A stretch of DNA of 29,842 nucleotides from a candidate division NC10 bacterium SPGG6 (GTDB lineage Bacteria > Methylomirabilota > Methylomirabilia > Methylomirabilales > CSP1-5): positions 1-29,842 of the forward strand of contig LXTG01000077.1 in assembly GCA_001643535.1 (NCBI GenBank), given 5' to 3'. The translations under genes and the position numbers were made by a program. Shown in pieces: positions 7,788-16,008 of this stretch (position 1 is the first letter of the stretch; each line of letters begins with the position of its first letter). The notes beneath the pieces are model-generated. The model was not told the origin of the DNA, did no database searches, and worked only from the letters and a program-made list of their open reading frames with translations.

Positions 7788-8170
7788 GCTGCCTCCTCCC
7801 GCAGAGTCAGATGGGGAAGCATCTTTTGCAGGCGCTTGGCGCCGATCCCCGGGACCCCCTGCAGATCCGAGAGGTGTCGAAAGGGGCCGTGCACTTCCCG
7901 AAACCGTACAATCGCTTCGGCCAGGGCAGGGCCTATCCCTGGTAAGGTGGCCAGGCGGTGTGCATCGGCCCGATTGGGATTCACGCGCAAATTCTTCACC
8001 GGAGCGGCCACCTCGCTTGGAAGATGCGAGTGAACCTTATCTTCCGATCGGACGTGAAAACCTGACCCCTCCCCCACCGTCATGAGACCTCGGAACGCAA
8101 GGAGGGCCAGGACGAGTAGGAGCAGCGCGGCGAAACCGGCATCGGCCGGCGCGAAGGCACGCAGTCTCAT
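7772..8170 (-). CDS. ComEA-like helix-hairpin-helix DNA-binding protein
   Basis: This 132-residue protein has one N-terminal membrane segment or signal anchor (about 13-30), a short linker, and a C-terminal tandem helix-hairpin-helix domain (about 62-122) with the paired loops LPGIGPALAEAI and VPGIGAKRLQKML. ComEA proteins bind incoming double-stranded DNA at the cell surface during natural transformation; shorter relatives occur widely without a competence operon. No comEC or comF is nearby, so a role in DNA uptake is plausible but unproven. The ATG at 8170 overlaps the lysC stop codon in an ATGA junction. Confidence 0.82.
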   Translation of the reverse strand: MRLRAFAPADAGFAALLLLVLALLAFRGLMTVGEGSGFHVRSEDKVHSHLPSEVAAPVKNLRVNPNRADAHRLATLPGIGPALAEAIVRFREVHGPFRHLSDLQGVPGIGAKRLQKMLPHLTLREEAAWSTK

Positions 8171-9399
8171 CCCTCACCTATGGGTTGGACCCCCAGCTGA
8201 AAGGCATCGTGGAGGACTCGCACTGCCAGCTCTGTGTATTTCTCCTCGATCACGCAAGAAACCTTAATCTCCGAGGTGCTGATCATCATGATATTGATAT
8301 TCTCTGCCGCCAGCGCGGTAAACATCCTGGCCGCCACTCCGGAGTGGGTCCGCATCCCCACCCCCACGATGGAGACCTTGGCAATCCGATCGTCGCCCAG
8401 GATCTGGCCCGCCCCGATCTCTTTCGCCACACCATCAACAAGCTCCGAGGCCTTGTGAAAATCACTCCTCGGAATGGTGAAGGAGATATCGGTGTGCCCA
8501 TCCTGGCTAATGTTTTGCACGATCATGTCCACCACGATCCCCGCCTCCGCCACCCGGCCAAAGAGCTTGGCGGCGATCCCGGGCCGATCGACCACCCCGG
8601 TAATGGTGATTTTTGCCTCGTTCTTGTCGTAGGCAATCCCCGAGACCGCAACCTTCTCCATGTCCTGATCCTCCTGGACCACCAGCGTTCCTGGATTCTT
8701 CGTGAAGCTCGAGCGGACGTGGATGGACATATTATAATTCTTGGCATACTCGACTGCACGCGCCTGAAGCACCCTCGCCCCCAGGCTGGCAATCTCAATC
8801 ATCTCCTCATACGAGATTCGGGGAAGCTTCTGAGCCGTGGAGACCAGACCAGGATCAGCCGTGTACACCCCCTCCACATCAGTATAGATCTCGCAGACAT
8901 CGGCGTTCAAGGCAGCAGCCAAGGCGACGGCGGTGAGATCCGAGCCTCCGCGACCCAAGGTGGTCACTTCCTCCTCGGCGTTCACCCCCTGAAACCCAGC
9001 TACGATGGTGATCTCGCCCTCCCGTAGCGCTTGCCGGATCCGCTCGACGTCGATATTGAGAATTCGCGCCCTGGTATGAACGTTATCTGTGAGGATGCGC
9101 ACTTGGGTCCCGGTGAAGGAACGGGCCTTTGAGCCCCCAGCCTGGATGGCCAACGAGAGCAGGCCGATAGCCACTTGCTCTCCCGTGGCCAGGATGACAT
9201 CCAGCTCCCGTGCATTCGGGGTCTCGGTGATCTGATGAGCGAGCTGGAGGAGCCGGTCAGTCTCTCCGGCGATGGCCGAAACCACGACCACCACCTGATT
9301 TCCGGCCTCGCTCACCTCCACGATCCGTCTGGCGACATGCCGCAGCCGCTCGACGTCTCCCACCGAGGTCCCGCCGTATTTCTGGACAATCAGGGCCAA
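8167..9399 (-). CDS. lysC: Aspartate kinase
   Basis: Aspartate kinase phosphorylates aspartate, opening the pathway to lysine, threonine, methionine and diaminopimelate. The 410-residue chain carries KYGGTSV (7-13), the ATP/aspartate-binding TLGRGGSDLTA (147-157), and two ACT domains (about 263-335 and 341-405), the architecture of the lysine/threonine-regulated monofunctional enzymes. The start is TTG at 9399, just one base after the pgsA stop codon, with AGGGGGAG immediately upstream. I saw no riboswitch-like leader, and the tight junction leaves no room for one. Confidence 0.96.
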   Translation of the reverse strand: MALIVQKYGGTSVGDVERLRHVARRIVEVSEAGNQVVVVVSAIAGETDRLLQLAHQITETPNARELDVILATGEQVAIGLLSLAIQAGGSKARSFTGTQVRILTDNVHTRARILNIDVERIRQALREGEITIVAGFQGVNAEEEVTTLGRGGSDLTAVALAAALNADVCEIYTDVEGVYTADPGLVSTAQKLPRISYEEMIEIASLGARVLQARAVEYAKNYNMSIHVRSSFTKNPGTLVVQEDQDMEKVAVSGIAYDKNEAKITITGVVDRPGIAAKLFGRVAEAGIVVDMIVQNISQDGHTDISFTIPRSDFHKASELVDGVAKEIGAGQILGDDRIAKVSIVGVGMRTHSGVAARMFTALAAENINIMMISTSEIKVSCVIEEKYTELAVRVLHDAFQLGVQPIGEG

Positions 9400-9400
9400 C

Positions 9401-9970
9401 TCACTCCCCCTTGGATCGAACCGTCACCCCAAGGCCGAGTTGCCGCCAAAACCGGGCAAAATAGTCGATCCCGGAGACCACACTCAAGACAAGCGCCACC
9501 ATTACGGCAACCCCTCCCAGGCTGACGGGGAGACCCGGAAACCGTGAGGTCCCGGGATCGAGGATCAGTACGATCACCGCAATCACCTCGGCAACCATCT
9601 TGTACTTCCCTAGCTGGGAAGCGGCGATGATAAGCCCCTGGGAGGCCGCAATGCCCCTGAGCCCGGTAATGGCGATATCCCGCCCGATGATGATTGTGGC
9701 CACCCAGGCCGCCACCCGCTGAATCTCTACCAGAGAGATGAGCGCAGCAGCGATTAATAATTTATCGGCAATGGGATCTAAGAGCTGCCCCAGAGTCGTC
9801 ACCTGTCCTCGGCTCCGGGCAATCCGACCGTCCAGCCAGTCGGTGAACACCGCCGCAAGAAAGATCACCGCCGCCGGATAATTGCGAGGCTGAGCGTTGG
9901 CAATCAGAAAAATCACAAGAAAGGGGACGAGGAAGATTCGGACCAGACTAAGCGTATTCGGCAGATTCAC
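9401..9970 (-). CDS. pgsA: CDP-diacylglycerol--glycerol-3-phosphate 3-phosphatidyltransferase
   Basis: PgsA makes phosphatidylglycerol phosphate from CDP-diacylglycerol and glycerol 3-phosphate in the inner membrane. The 189-residue product begins with the typical NLPNTLSLVRI and carries the complete signature DG(x2)AR(x8)G(x3)D(x3)D within DWLDGRIARSRGQ and GQLLDPIADKLL. Later GRDIAITGLRG matches the PgsA consensus better than the paralogue at 191-739 does. Hydrophobic segments span about 10-30, 70-95, 120-138 and 150-168. GTG start at 9970 with AGGTGG eight bases upstream. It precedes lysC by one base. Confidence 0.92.
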   Translation of the reverse strand: MNLPNTLSLVRIFLVPFLVIFLIANAQPRNYPAAVIFLAAVFTDWLDGRIARSRGQVTTLGQLLDPIADKLLIAAALISLVEIQRVAAWVATIIIGRDIAITGLRGIAASQGLIIAASQLGKYKMVAEVIAVIVLILDPGTSRFPGLPVSLGGVAVMVALVLSVVSGIDYFARFWRQLGLGVTVRSKGE

Positions 9971-10114
9971 TGAAGGCCACCTGGCATCACGTGACCGAGC
10001 GGACGAAGGCCTTAACCGGGGCCATCATCGGGAACAGCACCCCCCCTGGGAGAAAGGAATTCCAGCACTTGGGGAACCCATTCTGATCCATCCTCATCAT
10101 CCCTATCTCGAGGA

Positions 10115-12019
10115 TCACCGGCCGGTTTCAAACCGGCCTCGAAGATCCCGGACCCGAACGCGAATGTCGCGAAACCTCGGCGCCTCGCTATAGATCGCCA
10201 CAAGGGCCTCGAGCGCCTTCTTCGCGTTCCCAAGTGCTTCATAGGCAGTCGCCAGATCGTAGAGGATGCCCCACCGTTCCTCGGTGCCTGCCTCTGTCGC
10301 AGCAAGTCCCTTGAGCAGTTCCTCTATCGACCGCTCTGGCTCACTCTTGGCCAGATAGCAAAGGCCCAGCAGGCTCGCACATCGCACCCGGTAGGCGGCA
10401 TCATTGGCGGCGAGTCGTAATTCTTCAATGGCCTGGTCATAGAGCTCCAAGTCCCTATAGGCCATCCCCAGATTGTAATGCGTCTCATAGTCAGTCACAT
10501 CTAGCTGATCGTGGATCCCTTCCCCCAGTTGGTAGAGCATTCTCTCCACCCTCGGCTCCAGACCCGGCGGCAAAGGAGGCTCTCCCCGCCCAAGCTCCTC
10601 AATCAGCTCGGCGCCGAGGTCTACGTAATCCCCCCGGGGAGCTCTTGCGTCAACCCCCCGAGAAACTGAGGCCTTCTTGACGTCTGATGGAGGACTTTCC
10701 TCCCTCGTCGGCTCCTCTAGCAATCGCTCGACCTCTGCCAAGTGCTGCTTGGCCAGCGCATACTCCGGCTTGTGGAGAAGAATCCGTTGGAAAATAGCTT
10801 GAGCCTCACGAAGCATCCCTTGCTGCAAGAAAAACCTCGCCTCCTGTAGCTCCCCTGCCAGTGTCTGCGAGTCGCCACGCTCGACCGGACTTGCAGGTTG
10901 CTCTGCCAGCGTAACCAGCTCGTCAGACCCACCAAAGCGTTCCAGTTCGATGGTGGTTGGCCCAGCCTCCCCACCGGATTCCGCCTCTTCACCGATTGAG
11001 ACATCCACTTGCACCATTTCGTCCGGAGTCACACGGTCTTCGACCTGCTCAACGATTCCCTTCAATGGCTGGCTATCGTCGTCAGGGGATACAACCCCTT
11101 CGGGCTCTATCTCGAACCACCCTCCAAGTTCTTCGTGCAGGTTGAGAGGGGGTGCCTGTTGCTCGAGCACTGGTGATTCTTGCGCGAGCACCGGCACCTC
11201 TTGCTCCAGTACCGGTGACTCTAGCTCGAGAGCCAGCACCTCTTCTTGTCCCACAGAAAACCCTGGGAAGATTTCAAGGGGGGTAGTCTCCTCTGTGACT
11301 ATTCCCACTGGCTTCGCGTCATCTCCGTCCCCGGGGAAGGCTGCCGCCAACGCTTCCTCCTCGCCAGGAGGGAGAGAGTTGAGTGCATCAGTGAAGCTTT
11401 TCGCTTCGGCCGCCCGGCCTTGAGACCTCAAGAACTCTACCGCCCCTTGGTAAATCTGTCGGGCGTCCTCGATCTGTCCGGCCTCAACGAGGCGCATCCC
11501 CAAGGCGTTAAGCTCGCTCAGCGCCTCACCCACCTGCCCGGGCCTTACGAGAACCTTTACAACCTTGGAGAGAGTTGGGCGATGTCCCGGGTCCATTCGG
11601 ATAATCTTTTCATAAATTTCCATGGTCCGAGACAAGTCCCCCCTATTGAGGTAGTGATCGGCAAGTCCCTGGAACTGAAGCTTGGCTTCCGCAATCAGCC
11701 CTTGCTCGGCGTACAGCTCAGCACAGGCCGACGAGGCCTCGATATGCATTGGGGCAAGCTTGACCACCTTCTTGTAGAGCGCCACAGCACGCACATAGAG
11801 GCCATCCCCACGATAGACCTCCCCCAGGCGCATAAAGTGCGCGATGGCCTCGGTCTTATTACCGACCCGCGCGGAGAGATCTCCAAGGGCGTTCAGCACG
11901 TTACAGTTGTTCGGTTCGGCCTCCAAGATCGCCTGGTATTCCGCAATGGCCTGATCCAATTTCCCCTGCTGGACGTAGGCCAAGGCCGTTTGCAAGCCCT
12001 TTCGCTTGTCTATGTTCAT
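10115..12019 (-). CDS. Large TPR-repeat scaffold protein of unknown role
   Basis: The 634-residue soluble protein has tetratricopeptide repeats at both ends and an acidic, low-complexity middle. About five TPR-like helix pairs occupy residues 7-210 (for example QGKLDQAIAEYQAILEAEP at 18-36). Residues 220-395 are acidic and probably disordered, with a short tandem repeat at 261-290. A single TPR-like pair follows (about 395-445), and three more at about 505-630. No catalytic motif or signal peptide is visible. TPR scaffolds of this shape occur near pilus, secretion and gliding genes in other bacteria, but nothing adjacent here specifies a partner. ATG at 12019, with its own promoter about 60 bases upstream. 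The 3' end carries a perfect hairpin. Confidence 0.85.
   Translation of the reverse strand: MNIDKRKGLQTALAYVQQGKLDQAIAEYQAILEAEPNNCNVLNALGDLSARVGNKTEAIAHFMRLGEVYRGDGLYVRAVALYKKVVKLAPMHIEASSACAELYAEQGLIAEAKLQFQGLADHYLNRGDLSRTMEIYEKIIRMDPGHRPTLSKVVKVLVRPGQVGEALSELNALGMRLVEAGQIEDARQIYQGAVEFLRSQGRAAEAKSFTDALNSLPPGEEEALAAAFPGDGDDAKPVGIVTEETTPLEIFPGFSVGQEEVLALELESPVLEQEVPVLAQESPVLEQQAPPLNLHEELGGWFEIEPEGVVSPDDDSQPLKGIVEQVEDRVTPDEMVQVDVSIGEEAESGGEAGPTTIELERFGGSDELVTLAEQPASPVERGDSQTLAGELQEARFFLQQGMLREAQAIFQRILLHKPEYALAKQHLAEVERLLEEPTREESPPSDVKKASVSRGVDARAPRGDYVDLGAELIEELGRGEPPLPPGLEPRVERMLYQLGEGIHDQLDVTDYETHYNLGMAYRDLELYDQAIEELRLAANDAAYRVRCASLLGLCYLAKSEPERSIEELLKGLAATEAGTEERWGILYDLATAYEALGNAKKALEALVAIYSEAPRFRDIRVRVRDLRGRFETGR
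10120..10138 (-). terminator. Perfect hairpin at the end of the TPR gene
   Basis: GGCCGGTTT (10120-10128) and AAACCGGCC (10130-10138) form a perfect inverted repeat around one central base, overlapping the last codons of the TPR gene. There is no T run after it on the minus strand, so it may act as an mRNA 3'-end stabiliser or weak terminator rather than a classical intrinsic terminator. Confidence 0.35.
11150..11239 (-). repeat. In-frame 21-base tandem repeat in the TPR gene
   Basis: Residues 261-290 contain three consecutive seven-residue units of the form V-L-x-Q-x-x-P (VLEQEVP, VLAQESP, VLEQQAP), preceded by a related VLALELESP. At DNA level the units share CTCGAGCACYGG-like cores on the plus strand. 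Repeat number is likely variable between strains. Confidence 0.75.
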
Positions 12020-12075
12020 AATACTTCTCTATAAAGGAGGTCTAACCCCCCACAAATTATACACTTACCCACTTT

Positions 12076-12104
12076 ATGGTACCAGAGCCCGATTCTACTG
12101 TCAA
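12076..12104 (-). promoter_or_regulatory. Sigma-70-type promoter of the TPR gene
   Basis: On the minus strand, TTGACA (12099-12104) is followed after exactly 17 bases by TACCAT (12076-12081), preceded by TGG as an extended -10 element. It lies about 57 bases upstream of the ATG. A second TATAAT at 12056-12061 lacks a good -35. The -10 and flank resemble the acyl-CoA ligase promoter at 23638-23666. Confidence 0.6.
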
Positions 12105-12151
12105 GGCGCAACTCCTTGCCGGTTTTGAGAGGATCGTTTCAGGGCTGGGTT

Positions 12152-12970
12152 TTAGCGGCGTGTGGTCCATTCGGTAGTTGCGTACCGCTCGACCACCAGC
12201 TCCCGGACCATCGTCTCCTCTCGCGCCGTCAATCCTCCCGCCTCCAATTGGACCCTCGCTCCCTCCTCGAACCCCTCGTGCATAGCCTTAACCAACTCCT
12301 CCCAGGAGGGGGACCGTCCAAGGATGCACGTAAGAGCAGTCGCCCGCAATTCGAGATCCCTTGCCTGCGGGAAGAGGGTGATCCACGCGCCGTGGTCTAT
12401 CTCGATCAAAAGGGACCCCTGTTGAAGGAGGGTGCCGCCCCACCGCCGCTGCGCGGACCCGATGAGCTTCCGTCCATCGACGGTCAGCTCATAACGTGAG
12501 GAGGAGATAAAACAGAGGCCTCCAGCCTCCCCCTGAGTGCGGTTTCCGCGGCTCAAGGTTGCCGTGACCCCTAACCTCCGTAAAGAGAGGAGAAGGCAGT
12601 GACTGATCCACCGGTAGTCCTCGAGGACACCCCGGCTCCCCCGCGGGATCGGAAGGACAAGACTGTAGGTGAGCTCCTGGTGGTGGAGGAGGGCCCGGCC
12701 CCCCGTGGGACGACGCACCACGGGGACCCCTCGCTCACGGCAGGCGTGAACATCTATCTCTCCATGAATAGGTTGGTTGTACCCCAGCGAGACGGTCGGG
12801 ACGGTCCAACCGTACAGACGGAGGCTAGGGGGACTCCAGCCTCGGGCACACCCAAGCGCTAGGACCTCATCGATGGCCATGTTTGTGGGGCCATCTCGGG
12901 GCCCGTCCGGAAAAAAGCGCCAGTGGCCTTGGCGATTCCCCCCCTGGGGGATATTTAGGACTTCGGACAT
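12152..12970 (-). CDS. LipM-like octanoyltransferase / lipoate-protein ligase family
   Basis: This BPL/LPL-fold protein transfers an octanoyl or lipoyl group to lipoyl domains such as GcvH or E2 subunits. Numbered from ATG at 12970 (272 residues), it shows NMAIDEVLA, LRLYGW, VVRRPTGGRALLH (about 84-96), then CF...S.YEL with C153 and GRKLIGSAQRR with K168. A cysteine followed by F at that place, plus LLQxGS, is characteristic of LipM, which works through a thioester on that Cys, rather than of ATP-dependent LplA. I chose ATG 12970, five bases after the rapZ stop region, because homologues begin only a few residues before WRFF; an in-frame GTG at 13006 would overlap rapZ by 32 bases. Confidence 0.85.
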   Translation of the reverse strand: MSEVLNIPQGGNRQGHWRFFPDGPRDGPTNMAIDEVLALGCARGWSPPSLRLYGWTVPTVSLGYNQPIHGEIDVHACRERGVPVVRRPTGGRALLHHQELTYSLVLPIPRGSRGVLEDYRWISHCLLLSLRRLGVTATLSRGNRTQGEAGGLCFISSSRYELTVDGRKLIGSAQRRWGGTLLQQGSLLIEIDHGAWITLFPQARDLELRATALTCILGRSPSWEELVKAMHEGFEEGARVQLEAGGLTAREETMVRELVVERYATTEWTTRR

Positions 12971-12974
12971 CGAA

Positions 12975-13832
12975 TTATTCTTTATCGATATCTCGATGCC
13001 GAACACCCACTTCCTGACCCCCCGCCTGAAACTGGCCGACCAGATATTCGGTGGCGCTCACCGACCGGTGCCGCCCGCCCGTGCAGCCAAGGGCGATGGT
13101 GAGATAGGCCCTCCCCTCATGGAGGTAGTAGGGAAACACAAAACGGAGAAACTCCCAAAGCTGCTCCAGATAGGACCGGGCCTTGGGATCCTCCAGGAGG
13201 AACTTCGCGACCTCGGGATCAAGCCCTGTCAGGGACCGCAACTCCTCCTGAAAATGGGGATTGGGGAGACAGCGGAGATCGAAGATGAGATCGGCATCAG
13301 GTGGGAGGCCATACCGATACCCGAAAGAAACAAGGGTGATTGTGGTCTTGGTGCCCGGTCGATAGTCGCGAAAGGCACTGACCAATAGCCTTCGGAGGTC
13401 ATGGATGATGAGGTCGCTCGTATCGAGGACCATATCCGCTTCGGTCTTGAGCTGAGCCATCTGTTGCCGCTCTAGACTGATTCCCTGGAGAATCGAACCT
13501 TGCGGGGCAAGGGGATGTGGCCGACGGCTCTCGCTGAAGCGCCGGAGCAGAACCTGATCATCTGCCTCCAGAAAGATCACACGGATCGCGTGTCCGCGCT
13601 GCCTCAGGGAAGTCAATACGTCCTGAAGGGGGCCACGGAACTCACCTTCACGAACGTCGATGACGAAGGCAACGCGATCGATGCGCGGTGCCGAGTGGGC
13701 GCAGAGATCCGCTACCGTGGGGATCAAGGAAGCCGGAAGATTGTCAACGCAAAAAACGCCGAGGTCCTCCAGGGTCTTGATCGCCTGGCTCTTGCCAGCA
13801 CCCGACATCCCCGTGACGATAATGAACTCCAT
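12975..13832 (-). CDS. rapZ: RNase adapter / nucleotide-binding protein RapZ
   Basis: RapZ (YvcJ family) is a P-loop protein; in enterobacteria it binds small RNA GlmZ and hands it to RNase E to control glucosamine-6-phosphate synthase. The 285-residue product (from ATG at 13832) has Walker A GMSGAGKS (8-15), DNLP (30-33), FLEADDQVLLRRFSESRRPHPL (about 87-108) and the C-terminal GCTGGRHRSV (249-258), matching the usual length of about 285. An in-frame upstream TTG at 13868 would add twelve residues encoded by intergenic repeat, with no ribosome binding site, so I reject it. It follows hpf and rpoN as in many Gram-negatives, though ptsN, normally between them, is absent. Confidence 0.95.
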   Translation of the reverse strand: MEFIIVTGMSGAGKSQAIKTLEDLGVFCVDNLPASLIPTVADLCAHSAPRIDRVAFVIDVREGEFRGPLQDVLTSLRQRGHAIRVIFLEADDQVLLRRFSESRRPHPLAPQGSILQGISLERQQMAQLKTEADMVLDTSDLIIHDLRRLLVSAFRDYRPGTKTTITLVSFGYRYGLPPDADLIFDLRCLPNPHFQEELRSLTGLDPEVAKFLLEDPKARSYLEQLWEFLRFVFPYYLHEGRAYLTIALGCTGGRHRSVSATEYLVGQFQAGGQEVGVRHRDIDKE

Positions 13833-13914
13833 AGGGTTCACATCTGACGGTTCACAGTTCAGGGACAATACGAAGGAGAATCGCCAACCGTGACCAGTGA
13901 ACCGTGAACGGTGT
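13833..13914. repeat. Intergenic GTGAAC/GTTCAC repeats between hpf and rapZ
   Basis: The 82-base gap carries GGTTCACAGTTCAG (about 13850-13862) next to the rapZ start and, in opposite orientation, GTGACCAGTGAACCGTGAACGGTG (about 13890-13913) next to the hpf stop. The two clusters can pair with each other across the gap. The unit is the same as in the gaps before tyrA and hisC. Confidence 0.65.
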
Positions 13915-14436
13915 TTAGGTCTCGGGCTCGATCAGACCATAGGTGTCCTCGCGGCGTCGGTACACCACATTCACCTCATCGGTCTGGGCGTTGCGGAAGA
14001 CATAAAAGGTGTGACCCAACAAGTCCATCTGCAAGATCGCCTCATCAAGGGACATCGGTTTGATGGCAAAGCGCTTGGTTTTTTCAACCCGCGGCCCCTC
14101 GTCCTCCTCCGGAGACGCCATCGGTCCCTGAAACTTTCCACTCCGACTAGCATAGTTTAGGATCTTTCCTTTGTATTTTTGCAATTGGCGCTCGAGCTTC
14201 TCGACCACCAAGTCGATAGAGGAGTACAAATCCGCGGTGCTCTCTTCCCCACGGATCGTGAGGTCCCTGACCCGGAGGGTCACCTCTGCAATCTGACGGT
14301 ATTTCTGCAAGGAGAGGACGATGTGCGCCGATGTAATCTTGTCCAGGTACTTCTGGAGCTTCCCCACCTTCTCTTCTGCATAACGCCGGAGGGCCTCGGT
14401 GACCTCCAGATTGCGCCCCGTGAGAAAGATCTGCAT
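13915..14436 (-). CDS. hpf: Ribosome hibernation promoting factor, long form
   Basis: Long HPF dimerises 70S ribosomes into inactive 100S particles in resting cells. The 173-residue product has the S30AE domain (about 1-100; MQIFLTGRNLEVTEALRRY at the N-terminus) and the C-terminal dimerisation domain (about 122-170) with RFAIKPMSLDEAILQMDLLGHTFYVFRN and VVYRRREDTYGLIEP. ATG at 14436, preceded by GAGGAG at good spacing. It is 49 bases downstream of rpoN, the common rpoN-hpf arrangement. Confidence 0.96.
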   Translation of the reverse strand: MQIFLTGRNLEVTEALRRYAEEKVGKLQKYLDKITSAHIVLSLQKYRQIAEVTLRVRDLTIRGEESTADLYSSIDLVVEKLERQLQKYKGKILNYASRSGKFQGPMASPEEDEGPRVEKTKRFAIKPMSLDEAILQMDLLGHTFYVFRNAQTDEVNVVYRRREDTYGLIEPET

Positions 14437-14485
14437 ATCGAATCTCCTCAGGAAAGGCGACGGGGGGGAGGAAACCGGAAGGAGA

Positions 14486-15898
14486 TTAGTATCTCCGACG
14501 CCGGCTAGAGGAGGGGATTTTGAGCTGTCCCCGATACTTCGCCACGGTCCGGCGGGCGATCTCGATCCCTTTATGCCTCAGGACTTCTACGATCTTCTGG
14601 TCTGAGAGAGGTTTACCTGTATCCTCCGTAGTGAGCAGCCTCCGGACTAACTCTTTGACCGTGAGGGAGGAAACCGCCTCGCCATTTACCGCGTGAACCC
14701 CTCGATGGAAAAAGTACTTGAGCTCAAAGAGACCCTCGGGGGTGTGCACGTACTTATTGGTGGTGACCCGGCTCACGGTCGATTCATGCATACTAATATC
14801 CTCAGCCACCTCCTTGAGGGTCAGCGGCCGCATGCGGGTGATCCCGTTCTCCAGGAAATCTCTCTGAAACTTCACAATCGACTCGCTCACCTTGAACAGG
14901 GTCCGCTGGCGCTGCTCAATGGAGCGGATCAGCCACAGGGCAGACCGCATTTTCCCCTCGACGTACTCCCGGGTCTCCTTGGAACTTCCTCGCCCCTTCC
15001 GCAATAGCCCCCGGTAGTAGGAGCTGATCCGGAGGCGCGGAAGACCGTCCTCGTTCAGGACCACCACAAACCGATCATCCACCTTGAGGATATAGACGTC
15101 GGGGGTAATGTAGCGCGGTTCCTCGGAACTGAAGGTGCGCCCCGGCTTCGGCTCGAGGGAACAGATGAGGACGACGGCATCTTGAATTGCCTTGATAGGG
15201 ACCTTGAGCTTCTCTGCGATCCTTGTGAAATAGCGCCCTTCTAGGTCCACCAGGTGCTCGGCGATCAGGGTGCGCGCCAGGGCGACTTCCCCTCCATCCT
15301 TCAAGTTATCTATCTGGAGAAGGAGACACTCCCGGAGGTCTCGCGCCGCCACCCCGACAGGGTCGAAGCTCTGCACCAACCGGAGAGCCTCCTCAAGCAC
15401 GGCCAGATTCGTTGATGTCTTTCCCCTCACTTCTTCCAGGGATTCAGGCAGATACCCGTTTTCATTGAGATTCCCAATGATCTCGTTGGCCCAATGGATG
15501 AGAACGGAATCTGAGGTAGAGAGGTGAAGCTGAAAGAGAAGATGGTCCGACAGGGAGCGAGGTCGGGTCAGGCGTTCCTCGGGGGACCAGTGTTCAACTT
15601 CCTCCCGCGGGAATTCCCGACGGTAGTCTGAGGCATCTTCCAGATAGCTCTCCCAGTCAAAATCCGCCAGGGGGTCGTCGTCCTGGCCCTCCTTTTCTTC
15701 TTCTCCGGATGCCTCCTCCGAAACTTGCTCCTCCTCCAGAACCTCTTCATCCAGGATCGGATTTTCTTCCAATTCCTGCCGGACCGCCTGGATGAGCTCC
15801 AACCGGGAGAGCTGCAGCAGGCCGATGGCCTGCTGCAACGATTGGGTCATGATCATCCGCTGGGTCTGGCGGAGGGCAAGCCGCATTTCCATGGCCAT
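14486..15898 (-). CDS. rpoN: RNA polymerase sigma-54 factor
   Basis: RpoN directs core polymerase to -24/-12 promoters and needs AAA+ activators to open them. The 470-residue product shows the glutamine-rich region I (LRQTQRMIMTQSLQQAIGLLQLSRLEL), the acidic region II (about 45-90), core-binding and helix-turn-helix segments (ISMHESTVSRVTTNKYV), and the RpoN box ARRTVAKYR (448-456) near the C-terminus, followed by a short basic tail. ATG at 15898; M3 and M5 are near alternatives and there is no strong ribosome binding site. It sits between lptB and hpf, the usual context. No sigma-54 activator gene lies in this window. Confidence 0.97.
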   Translation of the reverse strand: MAMEMRLALRQTQRMIMTQSLQQAIGLLQLSRLELIQAVRQELEENPILDEEVLEEEQVSEEASGEEEKEGQDDDPLADFDWESYLEDASDYRREFPREEVEHWSPEERLTRPRSLSDHLLFQLHLSTSDSVLIHWANEIIGNLNENGYLPESLEEVRGKTSTNLAVLEEALRLVQSFDPVGVAARDLRECLLLQIDNLKDGGEVALARTLIAEHLVDLEGRYFTRIAEKLKVPIKAIQDAVVLICSLEPKPGRTFSSEEPRYITPDVYILKVDDRFVVVLNEDGLPRLRISSYYRGLLRKGRGSSKETREYVEGKMRSALWLIRSIEQRQRTLFKVSESIVKFQRDFLENGITRMRPLTLKEVAEDISMHESTVSRVTTNKYVHTPEGLFELKYFFHRGVHAVNGEAVSSLTVKELVRRLLTTEDTGKPLSDQKIVEVLRHKGIEIARRTVAKYRGQLKIPSSSRRRRY

Positions 15899-16008
15899 GG
15901 CTGCTCAGCTCACGTCACGGTTGGGGGCTCAAGCACGACTGATCACGCAAGGATACCACCACGAGCCCCTGCCGCAGCGGTTTCCTGTTCTGGTTCTGAG
16001 TCGCCGCC

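Noticed and set aside
9971..10114. Gap between the TPR gene and pgsA checked for a small RNA or leader
   Set aside because: Apart from the hairpin at the TPR gene end I saw no structured RNA, terminator with T run or small gene.
13833..13868. TTG-started 12-residue extension of rapZ
   Set aside because: It is encoded by intergenic GTGAAC-type repeat, has no ribosome binding site, and the ATG at 13832 gives the normal family length.
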